Of a DNA stretch of 64,000 nt, positions 45,021 through 57,219 are shown one piece after another. This DNA comes from Saxidomus purpurata. Lineage: Eukaryota; Mollusca; Bivalvia; Venerida; Veneridae. Where the stretch lies: positions 10,635,083 through 10,699,082 of the forward strand of contig JAFMSR010000012.1 in NCBI GenBank assembly GCA_022818135.1. Direction: 5' to 3'. Numbering within the stretch: position 1 is the first letter of the stretch; the number at the start of each line of letters is the position of its first letter. A model generated the notes under the pieces. The model saw only the letters and a list, made by a program, of their open reading frames with translations. It did no database searches and had not been told where the DNA came from. A program made the position numbers and the translations under genes.

Positions 45021-45901
45021 AACAAGAAGGCCAAGCTGGCCCTATATTGCTCATCCGAGTGCATAATTATATATTATTACATAACCTACTTATGACCCAA
45101 AGTAACCAAAATTCGACCTTAAAATATGGTATCCTTTAAACACAAACATAATCTGTTTGATCTTGACAAGACAAACATTCTGACCAATTTACATGATGGT
45201 TGGCTGTAACAAGACTATAAGCTACAAGAGCTTAAAATAGCTTCTTACCAGGTTTACTTTTCTTGGATTTGACCTGGTGACCTAGTTTCTAACCTCAGTT
45301 GACCCAACATTCAATCTTGACATCATTATGACAATCACTCTGACCTAATGTGCAAACAAGGTTTTACATCGACAATTTTTTTTTTTTTTTTATATAGACA
45401 ATAATTATTATTGTTCCAGTGATTAAGTTATTGACCCAACGTAAGACAGTTTCAAAATAAACATTTGGACAATTTTTTCATGAAAGTTGGTTAATGAATT
45501 TAACTTCCACTAATCTAGGGATTAAACAAGGTTTTTCTTTGATTTGACCACGTGACCTAGGTTTTGACCCAAGGTGACCCAGATTCCAACTATAGACCTA
45601 GAAATCGTTGAGAGAAACATTCCAGCCGAATTCCATAATGATTGGTTAATGAATGGCACACTTCTAAAATGTTAACTATTTTTGTTCTTTGATTTGACTG
45701 AATGACCTACTAGTTTTTTAGCTTCAAAGTAGACCTAGAAATCATGCATTCAGATAATACATTTTGACCAATTTTATAAACAAGTTTTTTTTTTTCATTT
45801 TTTTTTTTTTTTTAAATGAAGAATGGATGTCATTTTATATGACCTCTATAGTGTTAAGAAGACACACAACTTACAATGGACAGCAGGCCCAGGTGAGCTA
45901 A
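45021..45901 (+). mobile_element. Helentron-like element, GCTCACC family (upstream copy)
   Basis: Starts AACAAGAAGGCCAAGCTGGC + cctatattgctcatccgag. Core units related to the copy at 20887 ('gatttgacc..gtgacctagt', 'acattctgaccaatt', 'aaggtgacccagattccaac'). Ends acagcaggcccaggtgagct + aa. Long T runs at 45378 and 45787. Confidence 0.75.
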
Positions 45902-46506
45902 AAAAGGGTTGGCTAATTAGCAAAGTGGATTTGGTCTACATTAAATTTTATTGGATGCAGAACCATACAGCTGGCACTCAATGACGCATTGTTGCTAAAT
46001 GGGAATAGTATGGTAATTATATTAGTTTTACAAATACTGCAGTATTAGATTTCACATTACAACATTCTTTAGTTATATATATCCATAGAAACACAATAAA
46101 TATTACAGTGTTCTTAAGTTATCCATATAAACACAATTAGATACATAATAATTGTCAGGGAAGAAACTTTTAGAAGGTCAAAAATGACAGTACAGTTTTA
46201 CAAGAGATAAACTGTCACGATATTATCTTATTCTACAACAAGAATCTATATACGAAGATTCTAAATTGATACAACATATTGATTTAGTATCATGTAAAGG
46301 AGAAAGTATAGTTATAACAACTTATGATTATGCCCGAGCGATCTTCCCCTTTGCTGATATAAAACAACTATAGTATAATAATACAAGAAAAAAATCCATT
46401 CAAACATTTTTCTCATTTTTGAATAAATTGTATTTATTCTCGATTGCAAAATGAAATCAACCTGGAAGAGAGACAGAGAGGACATTTAAGAGATACAGTT
46501 TATTAA
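45902..46506. other. 5' flank or intron 1, nothing recognised
   Basis: No supported feature. Confidence 0.35.
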
Positions 46507-46671
46507 GGATTTTGTGATAGTGACATAGTAGAAGATTCCAATATCATTGTGAACGATTCATCGCACAATATACGGATTAAATCTTGTGCGCATGATCTAC
46601 CTTTTATATGCAATGAGTGTAAACTTTTGTGTACTCATGCAAATATCTATTACGTCACTATCACATTATCC
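46507..46671. mobile_element. 165-bp MITE (TIR GGATAATGTGATAGTGACGTAA)
   Basis: Left end ggattttgtgatagtgacat; right end read inversely ggataatgtgatagtgacgt. The inside shares 'tgtaaacttttgtgtac' with the fragment at 62440. A second copy lies at 61115. Confidence 0.7.
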
Positions 46672-47589
46672 TGAAAGAACAGGACTGTGAAATTAATGCA
46701 AATTGTCTATGGACAGTTACCATCACTGCAATTGGGATCAAACCCTGCATGATATAATGAGGGGGAATATTTTACTATTGTGCTTAAGGCAGTTGCAAAA
46801 CTCCAATTTTGATTAATCGAACATGCATGACTAAAGAACTTGCTGTTCTGTTGCCGTAATTATTTATCATTTCATTAACAACTGTTAAATGATGAATTTA
46901 TAATCCATCAGTGATTTATCCATGAATAAATCTCATGATTGAGTCATCTTACATCATGTTTACTGAGATGTACTTTAATAAACAGACTAAATTTTCAATG
47001 GTCTGCAGTATATGTAAATCACACAAAGGCTGTATTCATACTACTTAAGTAATAAGTATACAGGTTTCCTGTAATGGGTGACTACACCTGAGCCCTTGAG
47101 TGTTTCATTGATTCACACTACAGTGTTTGCAGATCTTTCATATCACAAAATCTTTTCCAACAGTAGCTGATAATTCACTTAAATTAATATCTACCGATCA
47201 ATTAGAATAAATTATGGCCAAGTACAAATTTCACCAATATGAATAATTCATTAACCAGTTGTTAACTAATTTGAGAACAAAATGTTACGCACATTCAGTC
47301 ATCGTTCAACCCTCTAATGCGCCCACCCATCTAATACCCCCACATGCAATGTTACGCAATCTTCCAACGCTCCCATGCGCCCAGCCACCTAAAACGCTAA
47401 CTTATGCACAATCAGTTATCATTCAACCCTTTGAATAGAAATTTAAGAGAAAATGATGAACTTCATGAGGGGGTGCATTCACTAAAATAAGCAAAAATCA
47501 AAACTACTCAAATAAATAGCTGATGTAGAATATTTCATTCTCTATCTTCATTTCCTTGAAGGGATTAGTACTAATAAACCTTGTCATCC

Positions 47590-47715
47590 ATCAGAAACGG
47601 CCAATTTTCTCACATATAAAGAGACTTGGTTAGTTGCAGGGCTTGAACCTAATTGATTCTTAGTCTGCGAGAGGTCACAGTGACTATAACCACTCAACCA
47701 CAGAGATATGTGAAC
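47590..47715 (-). mobile_element. tRNA-like SINE head on the minus strand
   Basis: Minus-strand A-box-like tggttgagtggttatagtc and B-box ggttcaagccc (about 47637-47647). The ends do not pair as an acceptor stem, so it is a SINE or tRNA pseudogene rather than a working tRNA. Confidence 0.5.
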
Positions 47716-47865
47716 TGCCTTATAAATCTCATAGAATGTGTGCCTGCATGAATGTGTAGAACTTCTCTGAGGAAGCAATTTTTTTTTAGCTGGCTAAATG
47801 ATGCAATACAAGCGGATGGCTGAAGGTGTAATGGTCAATCTGTTTACATTTGTCATAATTTACTG

Positions 47866-48700
47866 CTTAATGCAGATGACTGCTAAATCATTCATGCTTA
47901 AGGTAGACTGCTGCTAAATCATTCAAGCTTAAGGTAGATGACTGCTAAATCATTCATCCTTAAGGTAGATGATTGCTAAATCATTCATGCTTAGGGTAGA
48001 CTGCTGCTAAATCATTCAAGCTTAAGGTAGATGACTGCTAAATCATTCATGCTTACGGCAGATGGCAGCTAAATCATTCATGCTTAAGGTAGTTGGCTGC
48101 TTAATCATTCATGCTTAAGGTAGATGGCTGCTTATCATGGCTGCTAAATCATTCATGCTTAAGGTAGATGGCTGCTTATGAAGGCTGCTAAATCATTCAT
48201 GCTTATGGTAGATGGCTGCTAAATCATTCATGCTTAAGGCAGATGGCTGCTTATGATGGCTGCTAAATCATTCATGCTTAAGGTAGATGGCTGCTAAATC
48301 ATTCATGCTTATGGTAGATGGCTGCTAAATCATTCATGCTTAAGGGCTATGGCTGCTTATGATGGCTGCTAAATCATTCATGCTTAAGGTAGATGGCTGC
48401 TTATGATGGCTGCTAAATCATTCATGCTTAAGAGCGATGGCTGCTTATGATGGCTGCTAAATCATTCATGCTTATGGTAGATGGCTGCTAAATCATTCAG
48501 GCTTAAGGGCGATGGCTGCTTATGATGGCTGCTAAATCATTCATGCTTAAGGGTGATGGCTGCTTATGATGGCTGCTAAATCATTCATGCTTATGGTAGA
48601 TGGCTGCTAAATCATTCATGCTTAAGGGCGATGGCTGCTTATGATGGCTGCTAAATCATTCATGCTTAGGGTAGATGGCTGCTTATGATGGCTGCTAAAT
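47866..48700 (+). repeat. 31/44-bp two-form minisatellite
   Basis: Unit aggtagatggctgctaaatc + attcatgctta (31 bp), alternating with a longer form that adds tgcttatgatggc (about 44 bp). About 25 units. The long form becomes regular toward the right, which suggests higher-order amplification. Confidence 0.92.
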
Positions 48701-49288
48701 GAAGGTGACCACTAACAAAGGTTCAGCCATATATTCAGTAACAGTTTCTACTGATCACGAAATAAGACATTTAATCTTAACCTGTATAATCTTGTCCCGA
48801 GTTGGATATTCCCATTAACTGACAGTTGTAGAGAGTCAAATACTGTTCATCACATGCATTTTTTTTATTCAATGTAAATACAACAAACTTGTCTTAGGGC
48901 CAACTATTTTAATACTTGACATTATTATTTTTATGTGAATTATTTCAGCATTTATACAATAATTACTAGTTTCATAACATCTTATATCATCTAATCTGAT
49001 CTTTTAATTACCAGGATATAAGTGTTTGAAATACCTGTAATTATATGTTCCTGTAGAATTTAAAGATAGACGAGACATATGAAACTAAAATTACTTGGGT
49101 AAAGACACTACAGTCAGGTGAAACAATGTCTCTTCTTTCAATCTAGCAAAACATGAATAAGCACTTTTAAAACTTAACTGAAATATCAGAACAGTGCATT
49201 CAAACTTAAACGAGAACATTGAATTTACTTGTAGGATAGGCAGGTTATAAGGTTATGTCAAACCGGTTTTCTCCATTTTCCCATAGAA
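48701..49288. other. Flank, nothing recognised
   Basis: No supported feature. Confidence 0.4.
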
Positions 49289-50352
49289 AACAAGAGCTGT
49301 CCCTCACAAGTGACGAATGCCCCCGAAAGAGGTGCCTCACAGTCTGTGTCCTCTCCATGTGCTCAATAAATGTGCTATGTAATTTTAAAATCCTTCCATG
49401 CATGACAGAGTAATCATGCATACAGTATTCCATTACTTTAAACACTAAGTGTGACCTTGACCTTTGAGGTAGGGACTTGGGTCTTGCACACGACACATCC
49501 GCTTCATGTGCTAGACATTTGTGCCAAGTTATTTTAAAATCCTTCAAAGCATAATAAAGTTATAGTCCGGACACAAATGTATGCATATATACAGGATTCC
49601 ATTACCTATAAACTCTAAGTGTGACCTTGACCTTTGTGGTAGGGATGTGGGTCTTGCACGCGACACGTCGTCTTGATGTACTAGACATGTGTGCCATATT
49701 ATTTTAAAATCCTTCAAGGCATGACAAAATTACAGTCCAGACACGAATGTGTGCATATATGCATATATAGAGGAATCCATTACCTTCAAACTCTAAGTGT
49801 GACCTTGACCTTTGAGCTAGGGACCTGGGTCTTGCACGCGACACGTCGTCTTGATGTGCTTGACATTTGTGCCAAGTTATTTTAAAATCCTTCAATGCAT
49901 GACAAAGTTACAGTCCGGACACGAATGTGTGCATATATGCATATATAGAGGAATCCATTACCTTCAAACTCTAAGTATGACCTTGACCTTTGAGCTAGGG
50001 ACGTGGGTCTTGCACGCGACACGTCGTCTTGATGTGCTAGACATGTGTGCCTAGTTATTTTAAAATCCTTCAATGCATGACAAAGTTACAGTCCGGACAC
50101 GAATGTGTGCATATATAGAGGATTCCATAACCTTCATACTCCAAGTGTGACCTTCACCTTTGAGGTAGGGATGTGGGTCTTGCACGCGACACGTCGTCTT
50201 GATGTGCTAGACATGTGTGCCAAGTTATTTTAAAATCCTTCAATGCATGACAAAGTTACAGTCCGGACACGAATTTGTAAGTGGGGACGCACGGACGCAC
50301 GGACAGACGGACAGACGGTGCGATTTTAATATGCCACCCTTCGGGGGCATAA
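49289..50352 (+). mobile_element. Helentron-like element, GCCCCCGAA family, copy A
   Basis: Starts AACAAGAGCTGTCCCTCACA with gaatgcccccgaa about 30 bp in. Then five to six direct units of about 170-175 bp ('ctaagtgtgaccttgacctt', 'gcacgcgacacgtcgtcttg', 'tgtgctagacat', 'gttattttaaaatccttcaa', 'tgcatgacaaagttacagtc', 'cggacacgaatgtgtgcata'). Then cacggacgcacggacagacg and the hairpin tatgccacccttcgggggca + t. The 5' cccccgaa pairs with 3' ttcggggg. The antisense open frames are repeat artefacts. Confidence 0.88.
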
Positions 50353-50547
50353 AAAACACAATATAAATCTATTTTTTTATAATCCAACAATTAATCCATA
50401 TCCCACTGTGAAAAAAACAACCAGTCACTCATTAATAAAAGTTTTTTAAATCAACAGTAAGCTTCTAATATGTTGTTGTTTTCTCTTTTTGTGAGGGGCC
50501 TAGGGGTCGATGGGCCAAGGGGTCCAGAGGTAGGAGAGGGTTCTGTA

Positions 50548-52535
50548 TACAGTCTAACCTGCCCTAACGGTCACTTTGTTTCGACGGTCACCTCCAGTAA
50601 ATGGTCACTCTGGGACGTCCCCAACAAAAATCCTTCTATATTACAACTTGATTAAACAGTCACCTGTTGTCTGCGGCCAGTCTTAGTGCCTCCTGATCGC
50701 TTAAAGACCACTAAAATCGGACTGATTTAAATGGCCACGTGTCATCCGAATAAAGCGTGAAATTTTCAAAACAATTGATGAAAATCGCGAAATACACCCC
50801 CAAGGGCAGCGGCCAGTCTTAGTGCCTCCCGATCGCTAAATGACCGCTAAAATTGGACGGATTGAAACGGCCACGTGTCATCTGAATCAAGTGTGACATT
50901 TTCAAAACAATTGACGGAAATCGTGAAATACAGCCCCGAGGGCAAACTCTTTAACAGCCAAGCTGCTTGACCAAACTGCTATGTTTCAATGTTTCATGAA
51001 TATCGTAATTTTCATAAAACTGGCTGCAAATCAAAACCTTTTGGTGCCGATAGGTGTTAAAAAGTTTTTTATTGATGAATCAAAATCGAAGAAACATTAT
51101 TTAAAATGGCGGTAACGCGCATACAACGATTCGTTTTACCGGATACCCGATACGGGCGTTTTGCTATAGCCCGGTGCATGTCGTCTGCTCAAACATAATA
51201 TTGGCAAGCAAAATAACAAAATTTGATTAAATGTTACTGTTTTCTTTCTGAAATAAACAAGAGCTGTCCCTCCCAAGTGACGAATGCCCCCGAAAGAGGT
51301 GCCTCACAGTCTGTGTCCTCTCCATGTGCTCAATAAATGTGCTATGTAATTTTAAAATCCTTCCATGCATGACAGAGTAATCATGCATACAGTATTCCAT
51401 TACTTTAAACACTAAGTGTGACCTTGACCTTTGAGGTAGGGACTTGGGTCTTGCACACGACACATCCGCTTGATGTGCTAGACATTTGTGCACAGTTATT
51501 TTAAAATCCTTCAAAGCATAATAAAGTTATAGTCCGGACACAAATGTATGCATATATACAGGATTCCATTACCTATAAACTCTAAGTGTGACCTTGACCT
51601 TTGTGGTAGGGATGTGGGTCATGCACGCGACACGTCGTCTTGATGTGCTAGACATTTGTGCCAAGTTATTTTAAAATCCTTCAAGGCATGACAAAGTTAC
51701 AGTCCGGACACGAATGTGTGCATATATACTTATATAGAGGAATCCATTACCTTCAAACTCTAAGTATGACCTTGACCTTTGAGCTAGGGACGTGGGTCTT
51801 GCACGCGACACGTCGTCTTGATGTGCTAGACATTTGTGCCAAGTTATTTTAAAATCCTTCAATGCATGACAAAGTTACAGTCCGGACACGAATGTGTGCA
51901 TATATGCTTATATGGAGGAATCCATTACCTTCAAACTCTAAGTATAACCTTGACCTTTCAGCTAGGGACGTGGGTCTTGCACGCGACACGTCGTCTTGAT
52001 GTGCTAGACATGTGTGCCTAGTTATTTTAAAATCCTTCAATGCATGACAAAGTTACAGTCCGGACACGAATGTGTGCATATATAGAGGATTCCATAACCT
52101 TCATACTCCAAGTGTGACCTTCACCTTTGAGGTAGGGATGTGGGTCTTGCATGCGACACGTCGTCTTGATGTGCTAGACATGTGTGCCAAGTTATTTTAA
52201 AATCCTTCAATGCATGACAAAGTTACAGTCCGGACACGAATTTGTAAGTGGGGACGCACGGACGGACGGACGGACGGACAGACGGACAGACGGTGCGATT
52301 TTAATATGCCACCCTTCGGGAGCATAAAAAATGAAACAGCAGTAACTTATTTCCTCGTACATACAATTTGCTTATACTGTTAAGTGAGTTCGTGAATAGA
52401 AAGGGTGGGTGGGGTATTTGCATAGACTATCAAAAGTCAAAGTTAAATTACGATCCTTCGTTAAGTGGTCACCTTGCTTAAACGGTCAATTTGGCCGTTT
52501 CCATTGACTGACCGCTTAAGTCAGGTTAGACTGTA
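50548..52535. mobile_element. 2-kb TIR DNA transposon carrying a nested element
   Basis: Ends TACAGTCTAACCTGCCCTAA (50548) and, inverted, TACAGTCTAACCTGACTTAA (ending 52535). 'aacggtcac' words recur at both ends. The inside has a ~145-bp tandem duplication (ggccagtcttagtgcctcc at 50676 and 50811). CAGT ends next to TA suggest a pogo-like element (inference). It is interrupted at 51256-52327; without that, about 0.9 kb remains and there is no transposase. Confidence 0.75.
51256..52327 (+). mobile_element. Helentron-like element, GCCCCCGAA family, copy B (nested)
   Basis: Nearly identical to 49289-50352 along its whole length, including the order of variant units and terminal hairpin (tatgccacccttcgggagca + t). 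It differs in the length of the GACGGACG tract. It lies inside the TIR element at 50548. The flanks of copies A and B do not match, so this is not a simple segmental duplication. Confidence 0.88.
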
Positions 52536-52655
52536 GTTTTCTTTCACCACTGAATTAAGCATAAAAACTGCAACAGATCAAATGTTTTCATTATTATGAT
52601 AAGATTATTATATCTACCTGAAAAATGGAAAAGAATGTTGATGTTATCCAAAAAA

Positions 52656-53988
52656 AACTAGAGCTATCACTAAATGTGATTAATACCCCCAAAAGGATTG
52701 CTTTATAAACTGAAGAAGTTCGTAGTAACATAATACCTTGCAAACAAACTAAAAAGAGATATTGTTCTTAGCAGTTCCTCTCATTGTGCTTGACCATTGT
52801 ATGAAGTTGTACTGAATTCCAACTTGTAGTTTTCGAAAAATGCTCCAGACAGGGAAAAGTAACAAAGGGCAATAACCCTGTTATTAGTCAAGATGGAGTT
52901 ATGGTTACTGTGCACTGCACTCCCTCACTGTGCTTGACCATTGTATGAAGTTGTATTGAATTCCAACCAAAAGTTTTCAAGTTATGCTCCGGACAAGGAA
53001 AAGTAACAAAGGGTAATAACTCTGTAATGAGTCAAGATGGGGTTATGGTTCCTGTGCACTGCACTTCCTCTAAATGTACTTGACCATTGTATGAGGTTGT
53101 ATTGAATTCCAACTTGTAGTTTTCAAGTTATGCTTCGGACAAGGATAAGTAACAAAGGGCAATAACTCGGTAAATACTCAAGATAGAGTTATAGTTCTTG
53201 TACACTGCACTTTCTCTGAGTGTGCTTGATCATTGTATGAAGTTGTATTGAATTCCAACTAGTAGTTTTCAAGTTATGCTCCGGACAAGGAAAAGTAACA
53301 AAGGGTAATAACTCTGTAATTAGTCAAGATGGAGTTATAGTTCTTGTGCACTGCACTTCCTCTCAATGTGCTTGACCATTGTATGAAGTTGTATTGAATT
53401 CCAACCAGTAGTTTTCAAGTTATGCTCCGGACAAGGAAAACTAACAAAGGGCAATAACTCAGTAAATACTCAAGATAGAGTTATAGTTCTTGTACACTGC
53501 ACTTCCTCTGAGTGTGCTTGATCATTCTATGAAGTTGTATTGAATTCCAACCAGTAGTTTTCAAGTTATGCTCCGGACAAGGAAAAGTAACAAAGGGCAA
53601 TAACACTGTAATTAGTCAAGATGGAGTTATAGTTCTTGTGCACTGCACTTCCTCTCAATGTGCTTGACCATTGTATGAAGTTGTATTGAATTCCAACTAG
53701 TAGTTTTCAAGTTATGCTCCGGACAAGGAAAAGTAACAAAGGGCAATAACTCTGTAATTAGTGAAGATGGAGTTATAGTTCTTGTGCACTGCACTTCCTC
53801 TCAATGTGCTTGACCATTGTATGAAGTTGTATTGAATTCCAACTAGCAGTTTTCAAGTTATGCTCCGGACAAGGAAAATGCAACAGACCGCCCGACCGAC
53901 CGACCGACCGACCGACCAACCGACCGACCGACCAACCACCGGGTGACTCCTATATACCCCCCTAAACTTCGTTTTGGGGGTATAATTA
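52656..53988 (+). mobile_element. Helentron-like element, TACCCCC family, most complete copy
   Basis: Starts aactagagctatcactaaat + gtgattaatacccccaaaag. Eight direct units of about 145-150 bp with the words listed for 32023; the third to last are very similar. Then a (CCGA)n tract (53886-53940) and the hairpin tatatacccccctaaacttc + gttttgggggtataa, ending TTA. The 5' atacccccaaaa pairs with 3' ttttgggggtat. Confidence 0.9.
53886..53940. repeat. (CCGA)n microsatellite in element
   Basis: About 12 CCGA repeats with two CCAA interruptions, just before the element's terminal hairpin. Confidence 0.92.
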
Positions 53989-56703
53989 GATGTTTTGTGT
54001 TTCCTAATCTTTAAAAACCTGTCTAATATTACATGAAATTTGTCACAAATGTTTGTCATATCAATGTTCAGATAATTTTACATACTTTAAAAACATGTAT
54101 TATATAACTTTGCTTATGTTATATTAAAGTAAAATCACTATCCTTGGGTACAATTTTTTATTGCCATGTATACCGTAGATTTTTTTTGAAGTCCTAGTCA
54201 CAGGTGATATTCAGTGCTTCACTTATTCAGACTTATAATTTTATCATCTGATCACCATGCAGAATCAAATGGGTTAATGGCTGTTAATTTTCATTCTAGG
54301 TCAACAGTTTAGCATAAATGCGATATCAAGTCAAACTTCACTTTTCTTCCATCTCATTGGGCCCTTTTCTTTAACCTCTATCCACATGAGTCTTTAGTCC
54401 AAGGGTTGACCGCAAAAACTGCCGTAAGTCCTTCTTATTTCATATAAGTTAAGACAGTTTTGCTGTCAACCCTCTATTACAATAGATGTGTCCATTTTCA
54501 AGCTTGGACAGTCCCATTATTTGTTTGGAGGTGTGATTGAATTGCTGCGTTACCAGACTTGCAATTTTAGTCAAAGCCATTTGCCTCCATCAGGGTGAAG
54601 GTTAAATTAACAAAGTCATATACCACTTGTTGACGCCGCGATGAATCGCGGCGTCAGTATTGAATAGGTTTCAATTTTGGACCATGGGGTTGCATAATCG
54701 AATAGGGAGCAGCCAACATTATTATTGTAAATCTAAACTATGTTCTATGTATGAAAAATGACTTTTATGAATCATTAAATTGTATTAAGTCATTAAAAAA
54801 CAATACAATACAAAATACACATGTCTCCTTCCCTTATTTCAAAACTTTGGACACATTTAATGAGTATTTAATAACTTTTCCACAAACTCGTAGACCACGG
54901 GTTTTTTTATAGCTTTGTTTACGGACCTTACGACCCGATTCATCAAAGCTCAGAAAAAAAGATTCGGAAGATGTTTTGCTATCTTAAAACACTCAGATAA
55001 TAGAATACATGGCGCAACGTGAAAAATCAATGAAAACCCATTTTAATTACTACATATTAGACTTTAATATTGAAACTGTAAAGAAAAACCGTTCACCCAA
55101 CTATGCAATAGGTAGGGCCCTAACGGAATTCCATTCCATCATTTGTAAACAAAAACAATAATCAGCCAATGGAAGTTCTGTAAAATGTATACGTCACAGC
55201 ATAATTAATCATGTGGATTTCGTCTCTTTCCGCCATATTGCTGGAGTGTATAATGCTTCGGGAATATAAAGAAAGAAAAATCCACATTACCAGCTACAGG
55301 AGGGAGGGGGGCAGGTATATCTGTTTTACAGATAGTTCTTTTTCACAATATTTAGACCCGGTGTAAATTATATTTGCACAGGTTTTTGCCTCTGCTTCCT
55401 ATATTAACCGACCTGTGATTCAGTGAAATTGTGGGAGGAGCCATGGTTATAAATAGTTTTGTGTATCAGTTCCTTGGTATCTAAAAATAGCCAGTGTAAA
55501 ATTAGCATCCGAAAATAATTAATGTTGTGAGAAAAGAGGTATTTAATTATCACAATAGACAAACAATATGGAAGTTACATAAGGGTTTAGTATTATGCTA
55601 ATTACTAATAAAAACTTTTATTTTTATAAATCAGTTTCATAAACAAAAAGGATATACAGCTAAATACACAGAGGCACGGACCGGTATTACTGATTACAGA
55701 AAACAACTTTTTACCGAAACAACCAAAAACAAATGAGATTACCTGAAACAAGTCTTAATTCAATAGTTTTTTATGTTAAATACACTTTTTATTATTCTAA
55801 ATGATAAAAATTAATGTATTTGTTGAATATGTGTAATTTTAGAATGATAGGTTAGGTTTTAAGCAAATTAGTTCGATGTAACTTAGTGTGTACTTTATGT
55901 TGTAACGATAACCTCCCTTAGACGGTATTAAAACCCAAAATCATTGTAATCACGGACCTATATACACATGTGTATAGGTCCGTTCTCTATTAGAAAAAAA
56001 GTATTACTTTTCATTTTTTGCATTTAAATAGTTCGATAAATTTTAGCGATATTTTTGTTCAAGTTCTTTGACAGTTTAACAACTTATCTGCATTTCCAGT
56101 TACGAAAATTCCCATGAGTGAATGAAAATAAAAAACAGAAACTAGAAAATCATTTAAAATCTTTTTATTTGCATATATCATTACAAGGATGAATAAAACA
56201 AATAACATAATTAACATAATGTGTATATAGGTGCGTGACAGAGGTAATGATCATTTTATGTAGTAAAAAAGGGTTCGCTGATGTTAACCACGCACATTTT
56301 ATAATAGAAACCTGCCCCAGTGCCCATCTCCCAGCCATGCTTCAAAACATGCGCGGCGTCTTTGATGCCTTGCATCAAAATTCGTCTTGTTTATCAATTT
56401 ACATAAATATTGAAAATAGTATTCTCTTTATATCTTTCAACATGACTGATTGCTATTTCTTGCATATCGGATCAGCATTTCCAGTGATTTTGCCCATGCT
56501 GGAAAAAACGGTTTGGCACCCCTCCTATGCCAGACGACTCTCATGAATTGCTTGTGATGTAACGTTATAAACATTGTGACGTCACTTTTCCAAACACAAC
56601 GTCTGACTTTCGTTTGTTTTTATATGAAAATGCATCATTTCGATAAGTTTGGATTTAGAAATCTTCTTTAAAGTGCAAGACAGTATGCAAGAAAAAGTTT
56701 CAA
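53989..56703. other. Flank with two short palindromes, otherwise nothing
   Basis: Perfect GC-rich hairpin gacgccgcgatgaatcgcgg + cgtc at 54632-54655, and an imperfect palindrome cggacctatatacacatgtg + tataggtccg at 55953-55982. A 103-codon plus ORF at 56235-56546 has no recognised domain, and I cannot support it as a gene. Confidence 0.45.
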
Positions 56704-56838
56704 TCATGAGGCATTTGGTTCAGATGGAAATATCCGTCCACTCGGGTAACTGTTTTGTGGGAACTCGGCAGAGCCTCATTCCCGCCAAAACAGTTACCCT
56801 CGGTGACGGATATTTCGATCTGAACCTCGTGTTCATGA
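56704..56838. mobile_element. Foldback element 3
   Basis: Arms of about 58 bp: tcatgaggcatttggttcag + atggaaatatccgtc against gacggatatttcgatctgaa + cctcgtgttcatga, then gggtaactgttttg against caaaacagttaccc. The apex is ctcggcagagcctca (about 56765-56779). Two opposite ORFs cover it because of the symmetry. Confidence 0.85.
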
Positions 56839-57219
56839 CAGAAACTATTACTATAGGTAAAGTTCACTATTTGCGTGCGTTTCATGTTTATATTATGGTT
56901 GACTGTTGTGGATTTCGCGCATGAATGAATTCGTAATGGGTACCACTGTGACAAGTTAAATATATGCTATAATACTTTAGTAATAGTTTTCTGCTTTGAA
57001 ATGTTATAAAGAAAAAAATAAATGACGATCTCATTTGAAACAGTTACAAATTTCGAAACTGGATCTTAATCAAACCTCATGGTGAATTTTAAATTACATA
57101 ATTTTATCTTTAACACATCATGAATTTAGTAAAGATACAATCAGTACCAGCTATACACTGTCGTGCTTAAAAAGCATAATGCATTAAACAAATTGAAATA
57201 TTTACATTTAAAAACATAT

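Noticed and set aside
49245..52040. Pairs of ORFs of about 61-100 codons in both copies of the GCCCCCGAA element
   Set aside because: Same sequence in each tandem unit on both strands; repeat translation, not a gene.
53853..54059. Minus ORF with VGRSVGRSVGR
   Set aside because: Translation of the (CCGA)n tract.
56235..56546. 103-codon plus ORF starting MTEVMIILCSKKGF
   Set aside because: Less repetitive than others, but no domain recognised, no splice partner exons and no codon-use signal that I can judge; left as unsupported.
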